Shown: one piece after another, positions 1 to 5,085 of the stretch
Numbering within the stretch: the first letter of the stretch is position 1
Layout of the letters: every line of letters starts with the position of its first letter
From: a bacterium
Lineage (GTDB): Bacteria; Auribacterota; UBA3054; B51-G9
Length of the DNA: 5,085 bases
Assembly: GCA_029939815.1 (NCBI GenBank)
Contig: JAOZSF010000181.1
Location: forward strand, 1 to 5,085
Reading direction: 5' to 3'
Made by a program: the position numbers and the translations under genes
Notes under the pieces: generated by a model
The model's input: the letters and a program-made list of their open reading frames with translations, nothing else
Database searches by the model: none
What the model was told of the DNA's origin: nothing

Positions 1-6
1 TCCCCA

Positions 7-36
7 TTGACAACAAACCGCCGGTTTGATTATAAT
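7..36 (+). promoter_or_regulatory. sigma-70-type promoter for the small-membrane-protein/comEC unit
   Basis: A perfect -35 hexamer TTGACA (7-12) and a perfect -10 hexamer TATAAT (31-36) are separated by 18 bases, one more than the optimal 17. Transcription would be expected to start near base 43, giving a leader of about 20 bases before the ATG at 62. No other good promoter is seen before comEC, so this one probably drives all three plus-strand genes. Only six bases lie upstream of the -35 box, so upstream activator sites cannot be assessed. The hexamers are seen directly; activity is inferred and assumes a housekeeping sigma factor with the classical consensus. Confidence 0.75.
14..28. promoter_or_regulatory. 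15-base palindrome in the promoter spacer, candidate operator
   Basis: CAAACCG (14-20) and CGGTTTG (22-28) are perfect 7-base inverted arms around a single central C, lying wholly between the -35 and -10 boxes. A dimeric repressor bound here would block RNA polymerase; a MerR-type activator that remodels a long spacer is an alternative, although those spacers are usually 19-20 bases. No regulator gene is present in the window to pair with the site. The symmetry is seen directly and the role is inferred. Confidence 0.5.
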
Positions 37-61
37 ATTTAGTTATTTTATCTTCGTTAAT

Positions 62-271
62 ATGAAAAAACTTAGCCGATTAGAATTTATTGTTCTGATA
101 ATCAACACTATCGCTTTTCTGGGATGGATTGGCTGGCTTGTTTTCTTCGCGCGCGATAAATTTTATTCGCAGGAAGGGATAATGCTTTATTTCCCTTGTG
201 TCCCTATTTTTTTTGTATATATTTTTATTTTTACAAGCAACTCTGAAGATGATGAGTCTGATAACAAATAG
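62..271 (+). CDS. small two-helix membrane protein, function unknown
   Basis: This 69-residue protein is not one I recognise. It begins with a basic segment (K2, K3, R6), followed by a hydrophobic helix at about residues 9-30, a short polar linker with R31, D32 and K33, a second hydrophobic helix at about 40-58, and an acidic tail (61-67) rich in Asp and Glu. The basic N-terminus favours both ends facing the cytoplasm as a helical hairpin. The ATG at 62 is chosen over an in-frame TTG at 26 because the TTG lies inside the promoter and would not be transcribed. No clear Shine-Dalgarno sequence precedes it. It is the first gene of the likely operon, with 14 bases to the next gene. It could be a small accessory membrane protein; there is no evidence for a specific role. 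Confidence 0.6.
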   Translation: MKKLSRLEFIVLIINTIAFLGWIGWLVFFARDKFYSQEGIMLYFPCVPIFFVYIFIFTSNSEDDESDNK

Positions 272-285
272 CCCACTCTGAAAAA

Positions 286-480
286 ATGGAAAAACTCGGT
301 AAATCAATCGCTATTATGCTCGCATCGGCCGCATTAGTAGGTCTTCTGGTAATTTTATTTAATCCAACTTATCGCAAATCTGCTGTTTGTGTTTTGAAAG
401 GTGAATCAACAAACTCACCTATTTGGCAGTCAAACTCTGATTATTATCCCGATTTAGTTCCAAAGACAGGAGAAAAATAA
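286..480 (+). CDS. small single-pass membrane protein, function unknown
   Basis: This 64-residue protein has a short basic N-terminus (K3, K6), one hydrophobic helix at about residues 8-25, then a polar tail of about 38 residues with R30, K31, a lone Cys35 and an NSDYYPDL stretch. The charge pattern favours the N-terminus inside and the tail outside the membrane. There is no lipobox and no convincing signal-peptidase site, so a membrane anchor is more likely than a secreted product. It starts 14 bases after the preceding gene without a clear ribosome-binding site. It stops 2 bases before the comEC start, and the comEC ribosome-binding site lies in its last codons, so translation of the two is probably coupled. 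I do not recognise a family. Confidence 0.6.
   Translation: MEKLGKSIAIMLASAALVGLLVILFNPTYRKSAVCVLKGESTNSPIWQSNSDYYPDLVPKTGEK
468..472 (+). promoter_or_regulatory. Shine-Dalgarno site of comEC
   Basis: AGGAG lies 10 bases before the ATG at 483 and is the only strong Shine-Dalgarno match before any start in this window. It sits inside the final codons of the upstream 64-residue gene, a layout typical of translational coupling. It supports the 483 start for the large protein. Confidence 0.7.
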
Positions 481-482
481 AA

Positions 483-3400
483 ATGACCGCAAAAACAAGC
501 CATTCGATTATCGCAATTTGCTATGCTTATGTAGCCGGAATAGTTCTTCACATGCTTTTTCCCGCGCATCCGTCTTTATCTGTTATGTGGATGATTACCG
601 GAATTGGATTACTTCTTTCCGGAGCATTAATTTTCATGATACTTCTTGGAAACATAAAAAAAACGACCTCACTTATTCCTTTTTTTCTCATTGTCTTTCT
701 ACTTTTCGGTTATACAAGACATCTCGCTTCAGTTACCATTCCTGAAAACCGTCTTTTAGATATAAAAATATCCTCTGAAGGAAAAATTGATTTCAAAAAA
801 TCGATTTTTCTTGACGATACAAGCAGATTAAAATTAATTAAATCAGCAAATTCTTCTTCTGATATCGTTCTGCAGCTCGCCGGGGAATTAAAAGCGCGAG
901 TTCCTGAATACGGAACTAATGGATTAGCGCAGGTAGATAATCAGGGTCGCTGGAAATTCAATTTTATAAAAATGCCGGTTTTTAGCGAAAAAATTACCGT
1001 TAAAGCTGATGACCCCATCGGAACAGTTTATAGAATTCAACGCCCTTTTAATTCAATAACTTCTATTGTTTGTGTAAGCGGAACCGGTCCGGCAGAAATC
1101 TCCCTTCTCAAGATTTCCAACCATATAAATACCTTCACGAGATTTGGCAGGCAAAAACCTGCTGTCACAATTCTCGGCAGAATCACTCACGACCCTTCTG
1201 TTTATGCTAATCGGGCAAGGATATCAATAACGCCTGATTTTATTCAACCTGAGCATGGCGGACCTTTTTTTAAAGTTGACGGTGGCGACATCAGTACTCT
1301 GCTTTACCCTTCAACACATAATTATTATGAGCTCGCCCGAACTGCAGCTTACGGTTATAATGTTCAGGCACACGGTGAACTGCTCACTCCGCCCGGTCCG
1401 GCAAATCCAATGGATTTTGATCAGCGGACATACATGAAAAATCATAATCTTTTCGGAACATTGTTTGTTAATCAGGGAATGATTGCTCCTGTTAAACTGC
1501 CTGACGGGAAATATGCTGAAGGAACTCCGCTTGTTGAATTTTCGCTTAACGCGCGGGATAATATGCTCACGGTTTTAAAGCAAACCCTTCCAATGCCGCA
1601 TTCTGCCTTCGTTGGCGCAATTACTCTCGGCATGCGATACGGTCTTTCAGCCCGCCCCGGAATTTTAAGTGATTACTATAAATTAAAAAGAGAAGGATTG
1701 ACAAAAGTTGAATATTATAATTATGACCAGCCGCATGAAGGTTGGGAAGATACTATAGAAAATCAGTTTAAGCGCGCTGGTGTTAATCATGTTCTCGCAG
1801 TTTCCGGTTTGCATGTTACGATTATTACGGCGATGTTTGTCGGGATTTTCATGCTTCTTCGTGTGCCGAAAAAGATGTTTGTTCCGGTTACGATCTTTGC
1901 ACTTGTTATTTTTGCGATTATCACCGGCGCGCGACCGTCAACTTTGCGCGCGGTGATTATGAACAGTCTTTTTCTGCTGACATGGGCTTATATGAAACAG
2001 GGGCTTCGTTCCGCCGCATTATTCGGTCTCGCTGTTGCCGCCGTATTGATTTTAATACAAAATCCGTTGATGATCGTTGACCCCTCTTTTACGCTTTCCT
2101 TTGCGGCGATTCTTTCTCTTGTTTTACTTACGGGACCTGCTTATGAGATGTTATCAAAGTTCCGGGGAAATATTTTCCTTGTTTTTCTGCTTTTTATAAG
2201 TATTACGACAGTAATAGCGATAAGAAAATTCGCGTTGATGTACACTCCTTCGTTTCTTATTTTATGGATAATTTTATGGGCTGGGATTTTTATTATCGCT
2301 AAATTTATGCAGCCGAAAATTCATCCTATCGGCGATATCGGATTTCAAGACCTGCCTAATGGATTCAGCACTTTCTTCGCCGCTCAGTTCGCTATTCAAA
2401 TTGGTATGATGATTCCCCTCTCTTCCGTTTATTTCATGCGTTGGCCTCTCGGTGGAATGTACGCGAATATCATCGCAATTCCTCTTGCCGGTGTAATTAT
2501 ACAACTTGGAATGATCGCCGGACTGCTTGGATTAATTCCGGGAATAGGCATTTATCTTGCTCTTTTGCTTAACGCGGCAAATTGGATAGCGTCATCCGGA
2601 TTTTTACTTTTAAGTCATGTTGTTGCGCGAGGCTGTCCCTGGCCTTTTGTTCCGAAATGGCATCCATGGCTTGTAGTTGTTTATTATTTATATTTACTTG
2701 GATTTGTTTATAGAAATCAAGTTTTCTCCGTTCTTGAAAAACTGCTTTCTTATATCAAAATAAAGCGGCCGATTTATGCTAAAATTTTCGCGCTTGTTAT
2801 CGCTATTCTTTTAATTCTTCCGGTCGTTGCGGCAAGAAAACCGGATAAAAACAAACTAAGAATTTCCGTCCTCGCAGTGCGCTACGGTAGTGCAATTCTT
2901 GTTCAAACGCCAAATAACGCGAATTTACTTTTTGATGCAGGTGCCGTTACCTTTGGCGAAAGAGGCTTTAATAATACAATAAGAACCGTTCTTACTTATC
3001 TTGCAAGAAAAGGAATCCTTCACCTCGATGCCGCGATTCTTACATCGCCAAACATTCAGCGGTCAGCCGGAATGGCGGATGTAATGAACGAATATCGAGT
3101 CAACAAATTATTTATTCCTGAGACGATTGGAGGGATAAATTCTTCGATGTCGGAAGATGATTTCAAAAAATATATTTTAAAGGGAAACTTTTCTCACGAT
3201 CCTGAAACAACCCGATTAACTGAAATGTACCGCAGGTTAATTAATGATGTCCGGTGGCCCAAAAGATTAACTCTCGCGAAGAGTCTGACACTCCACATGG
3301 AAAATGAAATAAATAAATGGGCGGATATGGATTCACATGTAATTCCTCTTCATGCCGGTGAAATTATTTATCAGGAAACCGCCCCTAACGGAAAAAAACT

Positions 3401-3959
3401 CACAATAAAAGTTCTTCATCCTGATAATAAAGTTTTTGAAAATAAACCTATTGATAACCGTTCCGCGGTAATAAAAATTCAATACGGCGATTTCAGCTTT
3501 TTAATTACAAGCGATATTCATTACAATGCTCAAAAATATATAGCTGAACAACTCGATAAAAAAGATTTAAAATCCGATATTATAATCGTTCCGGGACACG
3601 GTGCGGAAATTCCTGCAAATGCTTTTTCAAGGTTTAGTTCCGCAATGAATATATGTCTTAATGACGGATTAAAACCTTTATTGAAAAAAGTTGCTCCGGA
3701 AATTATTATTTTTGAATATGGCGACCCGAGACCAATTCTGCTGCAGACTTTTAAAGATGCGCGTTCAGCTTACAGCATCACGAGAAAATTTGTGAAAAAG
3801 AATTTCCCTGAAAGCAGAATAGTTTCTACCGATTCCGATCAGGCAATTCTCATAACTTCCGATGGTAATGGCTTTAAAATGAAAACTCAGGCGGAAATGA
3901 GAAAAGATGCAGGTAAAATCGTTGGTGAAGGCTCATCAGATATCGGATATGCTTTTTAA
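483..3959 (+). CDS. comEC: ComEC/Rec2-family DNA internalisation channel with degenerate MBL domain
   Basis: ComEC forms the inner-membrane channel that passes single-stranded DNA into the cytoplasm during natural transformation. At 1158 residues this one is well above the roughly 700-850 usual for the family. In order: N-terminal hydrophobic segments (about 6-26, 33-55, 63-78); an ectodomain whose later part (about 227-335) matches DUF4131, including NPMDFDQRTYM (308-318); the competence domain (about 375-745), with NHVLAVSGLHV (435-445), TGARPSTLRAVIM (481-493), NPLMIVDPSFTLSF (527-540) and YANIIAIPLAG (660-670); a last membrane helix (about 765-783); and an MBL-like domain (about 791-1135). 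The MBL fold is recognisable from FDAG (817-820), DNRSAVIKIQYGDFSFLITSD (991-1011) and IIVPGHG (1034-1040), but its metal-binding motifs are substituted, so nuclease activity is doubtful. The reading frame is intact. Family assignment is secure; a role in DNA uptake here is inferred, since no other competence gene is in view. Confidence 0.93.
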   Translation: MTAKTSHSIIAICYAYVAGIVLHMLFPAHPSLSVMWMITGIGLLLSGALIFMILLGNIKKTTSLIPFFLIVFLLFGYTRHLASVTIPENRLLDIKISSEGKIDFKKSIFLDDTSRLKLIKSANSSSDIVLQLAGELKARVPEYGTNGLAQVDNQGRWKFNFIKMPVFSEKITVKADDPIGTVYRIQRPFNSITSIVCVSGTGPAEISLLKISNHINTFTRFGRQKPAVTILGRITHDPSVYANRARISITPDFIQPEHGGPFFKVDGGDISTLLYPSTHNYYELARTAAYGYNVQAHGELLTPPGPANPMDFDQRTYMKNHNLFGTLFVNQGMIAPVKLPDGKYAEGTPLVEFSLNARDNMLTVLKQTLPMPHSAFVGAITLGMRYGLSARPGILSDYYKLKREGLTKVEYYNYDQPHEGWEDTIENQFKRAGVNHVLAVSGLHVTIITAMFVGIFMLLRVPKKMFVPVTIFALVIFAIITGARPSTLRAVIMNSLFLLTWAYMKQGLRSAALFGLAVAAVLILIQNPLMIVDPSFTLSFAAILSLVLLTGPAYEMLSKFRGNIFLVFLLFISITTVIAIRKFALMYTPSFLILWIILWAGIFIIAKFMQPKIHPIGDIGFQDLPNGFSTFFAAQFAIQIGMMIPLSSVYFMRWPLGGMYANIIAIPLAGVIIQLGMIAGLLGLIPGIGIYLALLLNAANWIASSGFLLLSHVVARGCPWPFVPKWHPWLVVVYYLYLLGFVYRNQVFSVLEKLLSYIKIKRPIYAKIFALVIAILLILPVVAARKPDKNKLRISVLAVRYGSAILVQTPNNANLLFDAGAVTFGERGFNNTIRTVLTYLARKGILHLDAAILTSPNIQRSAGMADVMNEYRVNKLFIPETIGGINSSMSEDDFKKYILKGNFSHDPETTRLTEMYRRLINDVRWPKRLTLAKSLTLHMENEINKWADMDSHVIPLHAGEIIYQETAPNGKKLTIKVLHPDNKVFENKPIDNRSAVIKIQYGDFSFLITSDIHYNAQKYIAEQLDKKDLKSDIIIVPGHGAEIPANAFSRFSSAMNICLNDGLKPLLKKVAPEIIIFEYGDPRPILLQTFKDARSAYSITRKFVKKNFPESRIVSTDSDQAILITSDGNGFKMKTQAEMRKDAGKIVGEGSSDIGYAF
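781..810 (+). repeat. inverted repeat/hairpin inside comEC
   Basis: Two 13-base arms (781-793 and 798-810) are complementary around the loop CAAA, with one non-Watson-Crick position (T788 against G803) that would be a G-U pair in RNA. The arms are A/T rich, so the stem would be only moderately stable. It lies within codons 100-110 of comEC, just after the N-terminal membrane segments. There is no T-run directly after it, so it does not resemble an intrinsic terminator. The symmetry is seen directly; any function is unknown and chance is plausible in AT-rich DNA. Confidence 0.4.
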
Positions 3960-3973
3960 GGGATGACTAAGAG

Positions 3974-4023
3974 TCCGTCCTCCGTCCTCTGTTTGGTCCG
4001 TTTGGTCTGTTAAGTCCGTTTTA
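3974..4023. repeat. degenerate GTCC-type tandem repeat between convergent genes
   Basis: The whole of this stretch can be read as consecutive units: TCCGTCC (3974-3980), TCCGTCC (3981-3987), TCTGTTTGG (3988-3996), TCCGTTTGG (3997-4005), TCTGTTAAG (4006-4014) and TCCGTTTTA (4015-4023). The core is TCYGT with a 7- or 9-base period, and the last unit includes the murB stop codon. It fills most of the 61 bases between the 3' ends of comEC and murB. One strand is strongly pyrimidine and G rich with almost no A, unlike the surrounding DNA. No stem-loop is formed within it. It may be a slippage-derived array or a dispersed intergenic element. Confidence 0.65.
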
Positions 4024-4944
4024 AAATCCAATCAACTGACATTCAAGTTTCGGAACTATTCCATATTTTCCCTTCACAAGTTCCTGCATTTTTTTTGCAA
4101 GATTCAGGATATCGGCTGAAGTTGCTGTTCCGTCATTCTCGATCATATTCGCGTGTTTTCTTGAAACATGTGCTCCGCCGATGGACAATTCGCCTTTTAT
4201 TCCGAGTTTATCAAGATAATAAGCGATATGGATTTGTTTTTTGCCGTTAATTTCAAAATTAATTTCATCAGGAGAAAAATTTTGAAAAAAACTGCCACAG
4301 GTGCGTTCAGTAGGATATCTGTTTTCGCGATGACGAATAATTTCAACGCTCCTGCCTTTTGCGAAAGCTGTTTTAATATCGTCAACTTTTTTTAATTTAA
4401 AAACGGCATCAAAAAGTATCCAGTTCCCATCGTGCAATTTTGATTTGTCATAGCCGAAATCAAACCATTCGCGGGAAACTTCGTTAATTTCTCCCGTTGA
4501 TTTATTTATAACACGCGCGCTAATCAAAAAATCAGAAAGTAAAAATTCAAAGTAATGGATGTTAATAAATACCGCGCCACCAATTGTGCCGGGAATCCCG
4601 CTAAACTCTTCAAATCCGGTTAAATTGCTGCTTAAGCAAAAATTAATAAAATTTTGAATTTCTGTTCCCGCACCTGCACGAACAAGAATATCCTCATCAT
4701 TATCAGCGAAAATTATTTCACAATTTGTATTTGAAGGTTTTATGACCAGACCGTTAAAACCGTCATCGCTAATCAAAACATTTGCTCCGCAGCCAAGCAG
4801 AAAGACTTCGCAATTTTTTTCGTGTGCAAAATCGAGTGCTGACTTATAATCGTCAGTTGAAACCGGTTCGGCGTAATATTCAGCCGCGCCGCCTGTTTTG
4901 AACCAGGTTTTATTGTTTAGAGGTATATTTTCCTTAATTTCCAT
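4021..4944 (-). CDS. murB: UDP-N-acetylenolpyruvoylglucosamine reductase
   Basis: MurB is the cytoplasmic FAD enzyme that uses NADPH to reduce UDP-GlcNAc-enolpyruvate to UDP-N-acetylmuramate, the second committed step of peptidoglycan precursor synthesis. The 307-residue length fits the shorter type II enzymes. Seen in order: TWFKTGGAAEYY (13-24); the FAD-binding motif LGCGANVLISDDGFNGLVI (50-68); GIPGTIGGA (116-124); the MurB C-terminal domain with TCGSFFQN (215-222) holding the expected proton-donor Ser218; GGAHVSRKHANMI (256-268); and the expected catalytic Glu301 in LECQLIGF at the end. Tyr165 is followed by Asp where Arg is usual, and the NAGAYG-type loop is replaced by NIHYFEF. The ATG at 4944 is preferred because it gives a normal MurB N-terminus; an in-frame TTG at 4965 would overlap the upstream gene and add seven residues. 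The upstream stop is 10 bases away, suggesting an operon. No strong Shine-Dalgarno is visible. Confidence 0.95.
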   Translation of the reverse strand: MEIKENIPLNNKTWFKTGGAAEYYAEPVSTDDYKSALDFAHEKNCEVFLLGCGANVLISDDGFNGLVIKPSNTNCEIIFADNDEDILVRAGAGTEIQNFINFCLSSNLTGFEEFSGIPGTIGGAVFINIHYFEFLLSDFLISARVINKSTGEINEVSREWFDFGYDKSKLHDGNWILFDAVFKLKKVDDIKTAFAKGRSVEIIRHRENRYPTERTCGSFFQNFSPDEINFEINGKKQIHIAYYLDKLGIKGELSIGGAHVSRKHANMIENDGTATSADILNLAKKMQELVKGKYGIVPKLECQLIGF

Positions 4945-4954
4945 AATTATTTTG

Positions 4955-5085
4955 TTACTTTTCAATTCTAAATACCATTTTTATAAATTCGTCGTTTTCG
5001 AGCAATCCTGCGGAACCATTTTTGCAGCTTTCTTCATCAAATTTCTTAACTTCATCCGACATTTTTTGTGGATTGTAAATTAAAA
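4955..5085 (-). CDS. 3' end of an unidentified gene upstream of murB (partial)
   Basis: An open frame enters from the right edge and stops at TAA (4957-4955), giving the last 42 residues of a protein. The visible part is hydrophilic and highly charged, with a Lys/Asp/Glu-rich stretch and a C-terminus ending in FIKMVFRIEK. There is no membrane segment and no motif I recognise. It does not resemble the C-terminus of MurC, the commonest partner of murB. Its stop lies 10 bases before the murB start, so the two are probably cotranscribed. An internal ATG at 5062 could instead begin a 35-residue peptide, but it lacks a ribosome-binding site and the frame stays open upstream to the edge, so a truncated longer gene is more likely. 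Confidence 0.55.
   Translation of the reverse strand, partial: LIYNPQKMSDEVKKFDEESCKNGSAGLLENDEFIKMVFRIEK

Noticed and set aside
26..61. TTG at 26 as an upstream start adding 12 residues to the first small protein
   Set aside because: The TTG lies between the -35 and -10 boxes, upstream of the expected transcription start, so it would not be in the message. The ATG at 62 gives a normal basic N-terminus before the first helix.
1698..1721. TTGACA followed by TATAAT inside comEC
   Set aside because: The spacer is only 12 bases, too short for a sigma-70 promoter, and both hexamers fall in conserved-frame coding sequence.
2274..2504. Antisense open frame of 76 codons within comEC
   Set aside because: It lies opposite the conserved competence domain, is polar without any motif, and has no ribosome-binding or operon context; it is a by-product of the coding strand.
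3974..4023. GTCC repeats as a CRISPR array or a terminator
   Set aside because: Units are 7-9 bases with no spacers, and no stem-loop followed by a T-run can be drawn.
4590..4600. Palindrome CGGGAATCCCG within murB
   Set aside because: It coincides with codons for the conserved GIPG motif and is short; codon constraint explains it.
4945..4965. TTG at 4965 as the murB start
   Set aside because: It would overlap the upstream gene and add seven residues not expected for MurB; the ATG at 4944 gives the usual short N-terminus before the TWFKTGG motif.
4955..5085. Partial upstream gene as murC
   Set aside because: murC often precedes murB, but the 42 visible residues show no MurC C-terminal features, so no name is given.

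Overview
This is an AT-rich bacterial chromosomal window with dense, conventional gene packing. Two well-recognised proteins face each other: a very large ComEC/Rec2-family DNA-uptake channel on the plus strand and the peptidoglycan enzyme MurB on the minus strand. The organism is a bacterium that makes peptidoglycan and has a sigma-70-like promoter consensus. Both proteins differ from textbook versions at normally conserved positions, which suggests an under-sampled, probably uncultured lineage. I cannot assign a phylum from sequence alone.

Plus strand, left to right: a near-perfect sigma-70 promoter (TTGACA, 18-base spacer, TATAAT) begins at base 7, and its spacer contains a 15-base palindrome that looks like an operator. 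About 20 bases after the expected transcription start come two small membrane-protein genes (69 aa with two membrane segments, 64 aa with one N-terminal segment). The comEC-like gene (1158 aa) follows. Gaps are 14 and 2 bases, and the comEC ribosome-binding site lies inside the end of the second small gene, so the three probably form one transcription unit.

The ComEC protein has the usual order: N-terminal membrane segments, DUF4131/OB-like ectodomain, polytopic competence domain, metallo-beta-lactamase (MBL)-like C-terminal domain. It is much longer than usual, and every expected metal-binding signature of the MBL domain is substituted. It may therefore be a channel with an inactive nuclease-like domain.

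The genes converge on a 61-base gap (3960-4020) filled by tandem TCCGTCC/TCYGTTWRG units, the last of which runs into the murB stop codon. No hairpin terminator is visible there. murB (4944 to 4021) is a type II-like UDP-N-acetylenolpyruvoylglucosamine reductase with intact catalytic Ser and Glu but an Asp where the substrate-binding Arg is expected. The 3' end of an unidentified gene enters from the right edge, stopping 10 bases before murB, so murB is probably downstream in an operon whose promoter is outside the window. There is no RNA gene, CRISPR array or insertion sequence, and no gene-free stretch over 300 bases.
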